The position numbers and the translations under genes were made by a program. The notes under the pieces are model-generated. The model made no database searches. It was not told where the DNA came from and saw only the letters and a program-made list of their open reading frames with translations. A stretch of DNA of 64,000 nucleotides, from NCBI GenBank assembly GCA_016110215.1, contig JADWQD010000004.1, positions 2,356,001 to 2,420,000 of the forward strand, written 5' to 3'. This document shows, piece after piece, positions 54,027 through 64,000 of this stretch. Within the stretch, counting starts at the first letter, position 1, and each line of letters opens with the position of its first letter. This DNA comes from Capronia americana. Lineage: Eukaryota; Ascomycota; Eurotiomycetes; Chaetothyriales; Herpotrichiellaceae.

Positions 54027-54853
54027 ATGTCCAACCCCTTATTGACAGTCCCCACTGAGTTGAAAGATGACCCAGGATCTCTAGGTGCGATCGCCCGTGC
54101 GAAACAGCGTGCAGGCGTCACCTCGGAAGTCCAGATCTACTTGACGGCAGGGCAGTGGATGGAATGGTACGACAAGCTCTGTTCTGTCAGGCGGTCGGGG
54201 GCATCGCGACTCTCGGGGCGGGATTCACCTTCACAGTCATCGTCTCGGATTTGGCGCCGCCTGATCCGAACGACGCAGCCCAAGAAAAGAAAGACCACGT
54301 ACGATTCTGTCTGGCGCTGAGCTGGGTTTTGTTTGTCATCAGTCTCGCCTTTGCCAGTTTTGCCGGGTTGCTCTTCAATGCGAACAGGCGCTGGTTTACG
54401 GATGATCTGAAATTGAGTGTCTTGGACCAGGTGTACCGAGAGGAGATGTGGCAGCGATGGAAAGGGATTCATGTCGATGAGAGAAAAGCACGAGTGGAAT
54501 CGCTGAAAGACCACATTGCGAAAACAGAAAATCAGTCAAGGACACACATTTCGACCTCCAAAGGAAAAGCAAAGGCTGAGACTGAGAATGCGGACGCTCC
54601 AGCTCCAATAAGCGAACCCTCCTACCGTGCGTTGAGATTCGGTCCGAGCTTGTCGGCAGCCAGCGTGGTCCTGATCCTACAGCTGCTTCCCCTGTCGGCA
54701 TTCCTTGCTTCGGCAGAGGCAGTTCGAGCATATGAGTATGCTTTGGGCTGGACGATTGAGAGCTTGCTCATTTTCAGCGCCGTCGTCCTGGTGGCTTTCT
54801 GGCTGGCGCAACACAGGCACGATCACCGTCCGTATTACCTGCTCCTTTGCTGA
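54027..54853 (+). pseudogene. Four-TM membrane protein, probably frameshifted
   Basis: From ATG 54027 a hydrophilic segment reads to ..WMEWYDKL. A second frame then gives FCQAVGGIATLGAGFTFTVIVSDL and continues to the stop at 54853. The junction at about 54176-54181 contains a ctct that looks like a two-base duplication, because removing it would restore the frame. Four hydrophobic helices are visible: FCQAVGGIATLGAGFTFTVI, LALSWVLFVISLAFASFAGLL, SAASVVLILQLLPLSAFLA and WTIESLLIFSAVVLVAFWLA, separated by a charged Lys/Glu-rich loop. I do not recognise the family. A sequence error would explain the shift as well as a true lesion. Confidence 0.45.
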
Positions 54854-55354
54854 CTTGCTCTTGCAGTCAACATGTTCGTGATATGTTCTTAACACCTCTT
54901 TCCGACGATGGGCGAGAATGTCGACGGGAAGGCCGTGATTACTACTTTGAGAGAAAACACCTCAGTGAATTGATGAGATTTAAAAAGCAGACATCGTTTA
55001 CATCGTGGCCAATGTTCTTGGGAGGGCTAGGTAAACAAGACTGAGGAGAGTTCACTTACTACAAGGAGGATGTAGTAATTGAAAATAGCCAGGGACTCCG
55101 TGCGAGCGGTTGTTATTCGGGGGATGGTGCTTTTGTCGGAATGTGTCGTACCAGGAAACCACATGCAGGATTACAACTGTGGCAATACATAGAACATTTT
55201 CCAGACGCATCGGCTAGAAGTTGCGGGATGCTTTACAGACTCAGGCCTCTGATCACGCTGCCCAAGGGGGACATCTCATGGCTTGTTAGGATCCTTATTC
55301 AAACCCATTTCTCAATCTACCTCGTACCAGTCCCCCATTCTAGCCAGCTGCACC
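54854..55354. other. Intergenic region between convergent genes
   Basis: The four-TM gene and the monooxygenase end toward each other. No gene is seen. Confidence 0.5.
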
Positions 55355-57507
55355 CTATATCTTCACAAAATCATCGTCAAAGTACCACACTGGATCCCCT
55401 TCCGGATCCACTTCAGTCCTGTTACACCGTTAGAGTCAAGAGTGATCCCGGTAGTGCGAAATACTTACTGTGTATAACCATTCCCCATAAAACTGAACCG
55501 ATTGCCATCCCCCAGATAAGAGATGTTGTAATCCTCCCACCTGACATTGCGCATGACCTCCAAGAAATGCAATCGACTCCCTGGATAGATTGCCGTCACA
55601 GGCCCATGGGTCTTGCCGTTCTTGAACCAACTCCTGCACGCGCTGGACCACACCAACCGCTTCATGAGCTCGTGTGTGTGGTTGTAGAGATCCTTGATTG
55701 CCTCGGGTTTCGGCTCGATGGCCTTTATCCGCTCGGTCTGGATCTTTTCGATGACCTGGAAGACGTAGCGCGTGTACCATTCCAGGATGGGCAGGATTGA
55801 GGAATGCGAGGCAGGGCCGTTGGGGCCGATGAGCAGGAAAAGGTTAGGGAAGTTCTCGGCGGCGATCTATATAATGCCGTTAGAACCTGTATCGGAATGG
55901 ACAAGGTGTAGGTACAGTGGGTAAGACAGAGGGAATGGTAGAGATGTGTCTTTCAGCAAGGTTGTTCGATGAGATTCCGAGGGAAAGGCAACTTACTCCT
56001 AGGTAGCCGATTGGGAAGTCGCCGAATTGCTCGTGAATCTCGGCCTTTCTGCGTCCGTATACTTTGAAATGGGGTGTAAAGGAGGTGTCAAATCCTGTTG
56101 CACAAATGACAACGTCGACTTCATGTTCATTACCGTCGGCATCAATGATGCCGGTTTCGGTGAGTTTGGTGGCCGACTTGGGTATCACCTGCACGTTGTC
56201 TGCTTTGAGCGACTGCAAGTAGCCCGAACCCGGGGTCATTCTGCGGCAGCCAAGGGCGAACGGTGGGATCAATTGCTTTGTGAGGGTTTCGTCATGGCCC
56301 AGTTGTTCAGCCATAATGTCAGCGACAAGGTTGCGGGAGAGTTCCTGGTCTTTGGCTTTGAGATGCATCTGAGAAATACAGGTAAGCCGGGCGTTTGGTG
56401 TTGGGGAATTTGTGTGCAATTACCAGCGTGAATCGCTTGTTTAGCTCGCCTTCCACGTCGCGGCAATACTGGGCATGCTTCTCGGGATGGTCTCTCCATT
56501 CCTGCTTCTGTTCCTCCGAATCTGGAGCTGTCAGCGAGTATCGAGATAAAATACGTGGATAGCCTGCTCACACGAGAAGTTGGTGCCTCCTGGCCCTGCA
56601 TATTTGGCGCCGAATCCTGTTGTTATCCAGACCGGGGATCGCAAGAAGGCGTATAGCTTGCCGACAGCTGTGGTAGGAGTCAGCGAAAGACAATAGGCAA
56701 AGCTCACATATGCAACGACCTACTAGGTTGTATTGAAGGAATAATCTGGACTGCTGACGACCCGCCACCAATAACGGCAACCCTCTTCCCTTTCAGGTCG
56801 TAGTCCTTGTCCCATTGGGCTGAATGCATGAGTTTGCCTTTGAAAACATCTAAACCTTCAATGTTAGGCCATTTCCATGTACTATCAACATCTTCGTCAG
56901 CGTCTACACCTCGTCAGAATATCATCAGCGTCACTCACTTTAACACCCCCGAGCCATTAACAAGAATGGTGCAAGTGTCTTCAAAAGCCGAGCCGTCCGG
57001 TGCAATGATGCGTAGCCTCCACAAGCCTGCTTCCTCGTCCCATGTCGCTGACTCGACAGTTGTTTGAAACTTGACGTACTTCTCGAGATCATATTTCGTA
57101 GCCACGTCCTTGAGATACTGCCAGATTTCCTCTGAGCCAGAGTAAAACCTCGACCAGTTGGGATTCTTTGCCCACGTGAATTGATAAGAGTGAGATGGGA
57201 TATCGCATGTGCATCCAGGGTACCTATTCTCCAGCCACGTGCCACCGATGTCGGCGTTCTTCTCATAGATCTGGAGTTCGACGTCTTTCAACGCGCGTTC
57301 TGCCTTATATGCAAATTGTAAGCCTGTGGCTCCAGCGCCGACGCAGATCACTCGGATCTTGCGTCGCTGATAAAGTAATTGCTCCGTGACGCGGTAACCA
57401 TCGAAGTCCCTGCCATTATACCAGCTGTTCTCGTGAGGAGCATCCGATGGGACAGTGACATCCTCACTCGGGGCAGCGGAAATGGTAACGATCCGGTTGT
57501 CTCCCAT
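55355..57507 (-). CDS. FAD-dependent monooxygenase of Baeyer-Villiger type
   Basis: A multi-exon gene from ATG 57507 to TAG 55355-55357, with about six short introns. It likely inserts O2-derived oxygen into ketones using NADPH and FAD. The first exon holds VICVGAGATGLQFAYKAER, the FAD-binding Rossmann motif, IGGTWLENRYPGCTCDIPSHSYQFTW, and SRFYSGSEEIWQYL. The next exon contains FKGKLMHSAQW, an exact F-x-G-x-x-x-H-x-x-x-W Baeyer-Villiger fingerprint, then RVAVIGGGSSAVQIIPSIQP for NADPH. Further exons carry CATGFDTSF, LFLLIGPNGPASHSS and a C-terminal helical region ending PVWYFDDDFVKI. It stands alone; no partner gene suggests a pathway. Confidence 0.9.
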
Positions 57508-58375
57508 TTGGCTAGAGTGAGAAGTACAAAGCTAAGTGATGAGTACGCTGTTAAGTGATGAAGGCTAGTGGAGAAAAGACACTGAGAGATTGCTGGGAAG
57601 CGGATGCCTTTAATACCCACCATCTATTCCGCCGGACCTTGGTAGTATAAGGCTGGCAGCATCTCTAATGGTAACTCCTAAAAAGACAATGGCCTGACCG
57701 TTTCGCATAAGCGTCTCGGATGTGCTGACCATTGGGGCTGCCGGTCGAAGGTGAATGCTGGTGCGCTGGTCAGAATGTCCTCGGGCGAACCCCGCATCGC
57801 GATGTTCTCCGTGTACCTCCAAGAATCGTATATACCCAACACCGTTAGACCAATCTAAAATTCCGAGGCTCACAAGGCTGCGAGGTAGAGTCTCCATAAT
57901 GGTATGCTCACAAGCCGGGGCGGAACCGGACTCGAATGATCCTTCTGTAACAGCCTCGAGTCAGGCCGGATCGTGAGTAAATTGACTTCAGTCCAGAAGT
58001 GACAGTGTCGAAACCAAATAAGCGAGCTGTGCACGAATTCCTGAAGTGGGCGTGCCGCGTGGGACGGATGACCTCTACTCCGTAGTCAAGATAATGCTGT
58101 AAGAATCATACGGCGAGCTCCTTGGAGTGATGGCACGAGCTTGCTTCTGGGAATGAGACATGAAACACTCTGGGCGAAGTTGCAGATGCTGGGTTGTAGA
58201 GCTCCCAACAACCTTGAAGGTCATGGTGAAATACAGAGCGTGTGATTGGCTAGGTTTTAGCGCCTTGGCACAACCTCGGATCGATGCGTAAGGTGCGCTT
58301 CATCACGCATTGTCTTCAAGCCCACTCCAGGCTGTTCGAACAACCCATTCAAGGATACTCGACTCTGTTGCGAAG
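57508..58375. other. Intergenic region, no gene seen
   Basis: It lies between the divergent monooxygenase and SDH4, with no recognised coding signal. A CG-rich leader precedes SDH4. Confidence 0.5.
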
Positions 58376-59106
58376 ATGGCGACAGCTTCGAGGACGACCA
58401 TGCTTCGACAAGCACAGCTGCTCTCGACCTCTAGGCGACTGTTCTCGAGCACTACCCAGCCTCTACGCCCTTTCCGAACAGCTCCTCTAATCCCATGCTC
58501 GAGACAAGCGCTCTCACCACGGCTGTCGATTGCCTCCCAAGTCGCACCGTTCTCGACAACGCCGCAAAGGAAGATCCTGCCGGCGGGTCCGCAAGTGATA
58601 CAAGGAGGAGTCAACGACCCTGCACCTGTCCCGAAGCCAGATCCTCTCCACGGTAGCTATCACTGGACCTTTGAGCGGATACTGTCCGTGGCATTGGTGC
58701 CTTTGACGATTGCGCCTTTCGCTGCTGGATCAGTCAGCCCCTTGCTGGATGCAGCTCTGATCTTTGGTATCATCGTGCACTCCCATGCTGGATTCCAGTA
58801 CGTTCCCTAGCTCCACATGCGAATTGACATCTCTCACAGCAGCGGCGCTAACTTCCAATCTCAATCAGGTCGATCGTTATTGATTATATCCCGATAAACA
58901 AACATCCGACACTGCGGAGATTCTTCATGTGGACGTTGAACCTGGCAACTCTGGTTGTGGCCATCGGCTTCTACGAGTTTGAGACCAATGATGTTGGGGT
59001 TGTCGAGGCCGTCAAGAGGATATGGCACGCGGGTTCGGAGAACGATGCTACTATTGGCAAGGCCGATGCCTCCCTGGGCCATGATGGAAAGCTCGGTCTT
59101 AAGTGA
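58376..59106 (+). CDS. SDH4: Succinate dehydrogenase membrane anchor, small subunit (CybS)
   Basis: Two exons, 58376..58797 and 58869..59106, give 219 aa in frame. It anchors complex II in the inner mitochondrial membrane and contributes to haem b and ubiquinone binding. An Arg/Ser-rich, acid-poor N-terminus of about 65 residues is a presequence. The mature part reads PDPLHGSYHWTFERILSVAL, a TM with PLTIAPFAAGS, then HSHAGF with the haem-ligand histidine, IVIDYIP across the splice, a second TM (MWTLNLATLVVAIGFYEF) and ETNDVGVVEAVKRIW. The C-terminal extension beyond the usual KRIW end is about 25 residues. Two hydrophobic helices are clear; the third is less so. Confidence 0.92.
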
Positions 59107-59296
59107 GCAGAAACGGTCAGGCAGAGACAATACCGAGTTATCCATGTACATGATGGTCCACACATGCAGGTTCCCACAATTGATATCGATTGCCATTTGT
59201 CCGCCCTGATTTTGGTCAAGTTTTGTCTATGCTAACCTTGAGTCCCAGCTGACCTTTCCTGCGAACGCCGTTTTATTCTATTGCATTTGTCGTTAC

Positions 59297-60148
59297 TCAT
59301 TCATCATCGTCCTCGAGCAGATCCTCTCCTTCGCCCTCCAGAATATCCTCATCTTCAGCTTTCTGGATGATCTTCTCAATCAGCTTCAACGTCGTCCTCA
59401 ACGGCAATCCCACCACATTGTCGAAGCTGCCCTCTATCCTTTCCACCAATATCGCCCCCGTGCCCTGTATGCCATAGCCACCGGCTTTATCCGCCCCCTC
59501 CCTCGTCTTCACATACGCAAGCAACAGTTGATCCGTGATCTCCGAATCGAACTTCACTGTTGTCTCCTCGGTGGCCGTCTCGATCGCATACCCTGGATCT
59601 CTTGCACTCTCCAACGGCGCGACTAAACACACGGCTGTGTATACCTTGTGCACCCCTGAATCCCGCAATCCCTTCAGCATAGTGATATGATGCGCCTCAC
59701 TCCTGGGCTTCTCCAGGATCTCTCCTAGGCTGCTCACAACGATGGTATCCGCCGCCAGGATCAGCCCCGGCTCTCCTTTCTCCTCATTGTTGATCTCTTG
59801 CTTGTAAACTGCCAACGCTTTCTGCGTGGCCGTGGCTAGTACGTATTCAAAGGGCGAGAGCGTTTTTGGGAGGTTCTCCTCGAACTTTGAAGGGACGATC
59901 TCGACATTGGTAAGCCCGATTTGCGCAAGGAGTTGTTTCCGCCGAGGAGACTGCGAGGCGAGGATGACGCGTTTGTTGCGCAGGAGAGTGAGGGCGGGGA
60001 GTTCAAGTGGCGGAGGAGGGCGGAGGGGGCGGCGACCGGGGGGAGGCGCGCCGCTGGAGGGAGATTGGATGCCAGTGGGCGGAGGGTTCGAGAGAGCGTC
60101 GTACGCGGGTGGGTTATCTGAGGGTATCCCGTTCTTCTGATCTGACAT
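59297..60148 (-). CDS. Maf-like nucleotide pyrophosphatase
   Basis: Single exon, 283 aa. Maf proteins hydrolyse nucleoside triphosphates, often modified or canonical dTTP/UTP, to monophosphates and are seen as house-cleaning enzymes. A Pro-rich N-terminal extension of about 50 residues leads to VILASQSPRRKQLLAQIG, the Maf signature S-x-S-P-R-R, then FEENLP, the catalytic-Asp segment LILAADTIVV, LEKPRSEAHHITML, the VYTAVCLV strand and GADKAGGYGIQGTGAILVERIEG, which carries the conserved Y-G-I-Q-G loop. The tail is strongly acidic (EDEDILEGEGEDLLEDDDE). The length exceeds bacterial Maf (about 190-200 aa) because of these extensions. Confidence 0.93.
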   Translation of the reverse strand: MSDQKNGIPSDNPPAYDALSNPPPTGIQSPSSGAPPPGRRPLRPPPPLELPALTLLRNKRVILASQSPRRKQLLAQIGLTNVEIVPSKFEENLPKTLSPFEYVLATATQKALAVYKQEINNEEKGEPGLILAADTIVVSSLGEILEKPRSEAHHITMLKGLRDSGVHKVYTAVCLVAPLESARDPGYAIETATEETTVKFDSEITDQLLLAYVKTREGADKAGGYGIQGTGAILVERIEGSFDNVVGLPLRTTLKLIEKIIQKAEDEDILEGEGEDLLEDDDE

Positions 60149-60503
60149 GTTGATTCCTTCTCTAAATGCCTCTTTAGCTGGGAGCGTGCATCACGGAGTG
60201 CAGGGTTTCAATGCTGCCTGAGCGACTCTCACTTTGGCGGTGGCAGAAAATGTTTCGAAGATTTCGCTCCCCGCATTCGTCATATCAACTTTTCTTCTGT
60301 CTACAAACGCCCTTTGAACCTTGAGTCATAATGATCGAGTGTTGATAGTAAAAACTAGTCCGCACCTTCCACTGAACTTGCTTCGCTCTCTCGTACCACT
60401 GCGTGCTATCTCCTGACTCCTCCAGAACTTCTCAACTGTCTCGTGCCTATCTGAGTCGAGCCTATCTTCGCCGCCTCCTCCCACTGCTCTCTATTGACTC
60501 ACC
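60149..60503. other. Divergent promoter region of the Maf-like gene and LYS1
   Basis: A 355-base spacer between start codons facing apart. I see no motif that I can assign. Confidence 0.45.
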
Positions 60504-61691
60504 ATGGCAACAACGCTTCACCTCCGCTCCGAGTCCAAGCCGCTCGAGCACAGATCAGCCCGTATGTCTCCTCCTATCGACTTACACAACCAAGACTGAC
60601 AGGTCCTAGTCACCCCGACCACCACCAAAGCTTTATTAGACGCCGGCTTCAAAGTGAACGTCGAACGGTCTCCCGAGCGCATCTTCGAAGACTCCGAGTT
60701 CGAAGCCGTCGGTGCCACTTTAGTCCCCGAGGGTTCGTGGGTAGATGCCCCCACAGACCATATCATTGTGGGCCTCAAGGAGTTACCAGAGGACAAGTTC
60801 GCACTCAAGCACACGCATGTGCAGTTCGCACATTGTTATAAGCAACAAGGTGGCTGGCAGGATGTGCTATCCCGTTTCCCCCAGGGTGGTGGCACGCTGC
60901 TAGATCTGGAGTTTCTCACCGATGATACGGGGAGACGAGTCGCTGCCTTTGGATATCACGCCGGATACGCGGGCGCAGCACTGGCGGTGGAAGCTTGGGC
61001 GCATCAATTGACACACCCGGGGAGCAAGCTGCCTAAGGTTTCGAGCTACGCAAATCAAGATCTGCTGCTCAAGGATGTGCGCTCCGCCTTGCAATCTGGC
61101 TCCGAGAAAGCAGGACGACAACCGCGCGTGCTCGTCATCGGCGCGCTGGGCCGCTGCGGACGCGGCGCAGTCGATCTCTGCCAACAAGCTGGTATCGCTG
61201 ACGAGAACATATTGAAGTGGGATCTCCCCGAGACCAAGAAAGGCGGGCCTTTCGAGGAGATCGTGGAGAGCGATATCTTCGTCAATTGCATTTACTTATC
61301 CGACCCGATCCCGCCGTTCCTTAACAAGGAGTCGCTCTCCAGTCCCAAGCGAAATCTCTCGGTCGTCTGCGATGTGAGCTGCGACACGACAAATCCCCAC
61401 AACCCGATCCCCATTTATACCGAGAACTCGACGTTTGATGACCCTACGCTCCCCGTACCCGGATATGAGAACCCGCCGCTGAGCGTCATCAGCATCGATC
61501 ACCTACCGAGCCTGTTACCGAGGGAAGCAAGCGAGGCATTCAGTCAGGCGTTACTGCCGAGTCTGCTGCAGTTGAAGGAACGCAAGACCAGTCGAGTGTG
61601 GCAGCAGGCGGAGGCGTTGTTCAATGAGAAGGTTGGGACTCTGCCGGAGGGGTTGCGTGCGGCGTGGGAGAAGGTTACTGGACAGGCGTAG
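60504..61691 (+). CDS. LYS1: Saccharopine dehydrogenase (NAD+, L-lysine-forming)
   Basis: Two exons, 60504..60561 and 60610..61691, give 379 aa in frame. It catalyses the last step of the alpha-aminoadipate lysine pathway, splitting saccharopine into lysine and 2-oxoglutarate with NAD+. Landmarks: LHLRSESKPLEHRSALTP across the splice, VNVERSPERIFEDSEF, HVQFAHCYKQQGGW with a conserved His-Cys-Tyr-Lys, GGTLLDLEFLTDD, GYHAGYAGAALAVEAWA, the Rossmann VLVIGALGRCGRGAVDLC, LKWDLPETKKGGPFEEI, CDVSCDTTNPHNPIPIY and DHLPSLLPREASEAFS. Length is standard (about 370-380 aa). A short first exon is common for fungal orthologues. Confidence 0.95.
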
Positions 61692-62059
61692 AACCGCGAT
61701 AAGTAGCTGAATGGCGAGGAAAGATATGATAAGATTGGCATGGGAGCTAGATGCGGTTGAAAATCGAAAAAGCAAAGGGCTGACTCGTAATGGAGAGGTG
61801 TTACCCAACGGCAAAAAAGTTTGTTTGAAGCATGGAACGCGAGGATAATAGGGGATGACTGGTTTTCATGGTGCTCATTGCGACTGACTCACTGCACCAT
61901 GCCATTGAGTCTCGGGTTGTACAGTGTTTCTACAATGCATCCATTAGATCTCTTGCGCTCCGGAACTTCTCGGTTTATCGCTTTTTGTAATTTCTTTTCT
62001 CCTTATGCCTTGAGCTTTTGGTGAAGTCGTCCCATCATTTCTCATTCAGCACATCTTCC
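61692..62059. other. Intergenic region between convergent genes
   Basis: 3' flanks of LYS1 and the GFA-type gene. No gene is seen. Confidence 0.5.
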
Positions 62060-62889
62060 TCAATGCTGCATTCTCACATCATCATCCTGGGCCACATCGT
62101 CTATTTTGCGCTTGGAGCTGGAAGGTGTCGCAGGTCCTTCGCTTCCATCGTCGAAGTATTCCGAAATTTCCCATTCGACCCTTGTCGAGCCATCATTTGT
62201 GACTCCCGCGCCCCGTCTTGTATTCTGGACCCGACCAAGTCGGCTTCCATCGAGCATCTCCTCAAACCACGTGAGACCTCCAGTTCTGCCACTCCGCTGC
62301 GTCCGTGTGACCGGGTGAGTTTCCGGTTGTGCTGACGCCTCCACTGCGCCGCTCTCACCCTCTCCCAGACCTCCGGACATGGTGAATTGTTCGGCGCCAT
62401 CCGTGCCCTCCGGATTTGCAGCCTCGGGCAACAAATCCAGCTCCTGCAACGCCTCGAGGTCGTCATTCAGTAAACTTCCCAACGTTATGTTCATGTAATC
62501 TGCTTCTTCGGGTGGTTGCTCCGTCCAGAACGAGAGATGAGTCCCGCAATAGCCACAGAAGACTCGCTGAGAAGAGGGGTCGTGTAAAGGCGTGAATATT
62601 CTCCGAATCGAGGCGTGTGATTCATCCGGGAAGAACGATGTAGTGGCCGAAGAGTACCATGTCAAGGGCACCCGAAGCCATGCTGTCAGTGGAGTGGCCT
62701 GGCTTCGTCCTAGCGAGCATGTGAGGTTAGGCTTGTTCGGTGAGCGCGAGGAATAACGGAAGCCTTACTGCTTTCGCTGCTCTCGTCGAAGTAGACAACA
62801 GGTTGTTCGGTCGCATCTCGAGGGACAGTGATGATATAGTGATTGCGACCACAGTTACAACTGCCTTGGAGAGGTCGTGCTTTGCTCAT
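62060..62889 (-). CDS. GFA / CENP-V-type zinc-binding protein
   Basis: Two exons, complement(62769..62889, 62060..62709), give 256 aa; an ATG at 62916 would add nine residues. The family's zinc fold is seen in glutathione-dependent formaldehyde-activating enzyme and centromere protein V. Exon 1 gives the GSCNCGRNHYIITVP strand with a Cys-x-Cys pair. Exon 2 gives a VPLTWYSSATTSFF strand and CGYCGTHLSFWTE with a Cys-x2-Cys pair. The C-terminal about 150 residues are acidic and disordered and end in a basic KRK followed by an Asp-rich stretch, unlike the short bacterial enzymes. The substrate is unproven; the extension suggests a eukaryote-specific role. Confidence 0.8.
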
Positions 62890-62916
62890 CTCGGCATTGG
62901 AGGAAGGGAAACACAC

Positions 62917-63328
62917 TGCTCTAGAATATTGAAGAAAAAGGCCGTAGTATGGTGCAAACGTGACAAAATCCCTCGTCCTTTCACAATTGCATGAGAAGAA
63001 TATCAGATGATGTGCAAGTGAAACAGAACCTGGCGATAAATGCGGCTGCAGCTGTCTAAATCCGTCCTCAAGCCAACCTTAAACTCAAATGGGCAAGATC
63101 AACCTAATGCAGACCATCTCAACAACTCTCAGCGAAGTATCTGTGCCTTCTTCTACCAGTACCGCCACAATCGACATAGTAACAGTTTATCACTGATGTC
63201 CGCCTTTACGAGGTGATGATGATGATGATGTTCGGCTGGTAACCAACTTCATCTCTCTCCGAGGTCATCAGCAGAAGCCTCGTCCGTTCGTTTTCTTCGC
63301 GTCTACCTGAAGATATCCAAAACTCATC
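62917..63328. other. Divergent promoter region of the GFA-type and bHLH genes
   Basis: It includes a (GAT)n run near 63215-63232 and leads to the bHLH start. No gene is seen. Confidence 0.45.
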
Positions 63329-63823
63329 ATGTCGAAACAAGACGGCTCAGAGTCCGAGGGCTCCTCGCCAGTATCATCCCAAACATCCGAGACTCAGCCA
63401 AGAAGGGCTTCGAAATCCAGTTCGTCAAAGAAAGCCAGTAGAGTCACCAAACCACGCTTGACAGCATCTCAAAAGAACTTCAACCACAAAGACGCCGAAA
63501 ACAAAAGACGGACTGCCATCAGAGAACGCTTCACCGAACTCTCAAACCTGGTGCCCGGCGCCCTCGGCCATGAAAGGAGTGAGCAGGTAATGCTAGGGAA
63601 GTCCACCGAATTTCTGAGGGAAATGCTCGTAGAGCAGAGGCGGCTGGAGGAGATGGCTCAGAAGCAAGGTATCACCATTGCTGGCGAACCCATTAGGGAG
63701 GACGACTTTGGGGGGCCAAAGTGGAAAGCCAGTAATATGGAGCAATATGAGGCCAGCAAGCAGAAGAAAGATGGGAGTGAGTCCAACCAGGCCAACAACC
63801 AAGGAGATGAGGAGAACGACTAG
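63329..63823 (+). CDS. Basic helix-loop-helix transcription factor (small)
   Basis: Single exon, 164 aa. A Ser/Lys-rich N-terminus (residues 1-45) leads to a bHLH at about residues 50-105: HKDAENKRRTAIRERFTELS supplies the basic helix, with the Glu and Arg needed for E-box contact, then LVPGALGHERSEQVMLGKS for the loop and FLREMLVEQRRLEEM for helix 2. A Lys/Glu/Asn-rich tail follows. Small fungal bHLHs of this size, such as the Ino4 type, usually dimerise with a second bHLH protein; no partner is in the window. The basic region predicts CANNTG-type binding. Orthology is not claimed. Confidence 0.85.
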   Translation: MSKQDGSESEGSSPVSSQTSETQPRRASKSSSSKKASRVTKPRLTASQKNFNHKDAENKRRTAIRERFTELSNLVPGALGHERSEQVMLGKSTEFLREMLVEQRRLEEMAQKQGITIAGEPIREDDFGGPKWKASNMEQYEASKQKKDGSESNQANNQGDEEND

Positions 63824-64000
63824 GAATACTCTCCGTCTTATACAGTCACCTCCAGACCAGCAGCGCGGAAAACATTTGATGGATCTATCCATTGGCGTGT
63901 TCCTCAGTCCAAAAAAGCAAAGGCTCTGTCGTCGACACGGGTCAAGAAGGCTACGCCGTTGACAGAGTCTGTTGACCCCCTAATTGCCAAGGTTGTGGCG
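63824..64000. other. 3' flank at window edge
   Basis: No further gene is recognised in the last 177 bases, although an adjacent gene could begin just outside. Confidence 0.4.

Noticed and set aside
1..64000. tRNA, rRNA or CRISPR features
   Set aside because: I saw no convincing tRNA box pair, rRNA segment or regularly spaced repeat array by eye; a covariance-model scan would be decisive.

Overview
The window comes from a filamentous ascomycete (Pezizomycotina). Genes lie on both strands, most are split by short introns of about 50-60 bases with GTRNGY...YAG borders, and the gene content is typically fungal: Zn2Cys6 regulators, a HET-domain protein, a DUF6594 protein, a reductive Fet3/Ftr1 iron-uptake pair and the alpha-aminoadipate lysine pathway. 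There is no operon structure, and I saw no rRNA, tRNA or CRISPR array. I cannot fix the genus; a catabolically rich black-yeast-like or Eurotiomycete lineage is only a guess.

Layout. (1) 0.3-5.8 kb: two tandem GPR1/FUN34/YaaH acetate-transporter paralogues and an arrestin-like protein. (2) 7.5-18 kb: a decaying accessory stretch. It holds an HPP-family gene with a stop and a frameshift, a histidine-phosphatase (phosphoglycerate-mutase-like) pseudogene, a family I pyrophosphatase missing its N-terminus, an enolase paralogue with every catalytic residue intact, a broken Zn2Cys6 regulator abutting a J-domain gene that seems to lack its 3' end, and a sugar-transporter relic. (3) 19-22.7 kb: the divergent FTR1/FET3 high-affinity iron module, whose shared promoter carries two perfect ATCAGATAA (SreA-type GATA) sites. 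(4) 23-30.2 kb: repeat-rich spacer, a RING protein, an MDR oxidoreductase with a minisatellite intron, and mitochondrial processing peptidase beta. (5) 30.5-41.7 kb: a probable catabolic or secondary-metabolic cluster of Zn2Cys6 regulator, P450, Zn2Cys6 regulator, MFS transporter and a divergent 4,5-dihydroxyphthalate-decarboxylase-like protein. (6) 42-55 kb: an accessory island with a GH13 relic, a DUF6594 membrane protein, two retropepsin-like genes, a long gene-poor stretch with a nested inverted repeat, a HET-domain protein carrying an epsin ENTH domain and a UIM-like motif at its N-terminus, and a frameshifted four-TM gene. (7) 55.3-63.8 kb: a Baeyer-Villiger-type monooxygenase, then conserved housekeeping genes (SDH4, Maf-like pyrophosphatase, LYS1, a GFA/CENP-V-type protein and a bHLH factor).

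The two most notable things are the ENTH-UIM-HET fusion at 50.4-53.0 kb, which joins an endocytic membrane and ubiquitin adaptor to an incompatibility/cell-death domain, and the eroded group of duplicated glycolysis-related genes at 7.5-12.2 kb in which only the enolase survives intact. All splice models were built by eye from the sequence, with reading-frame continuity checked where exon borders are given.
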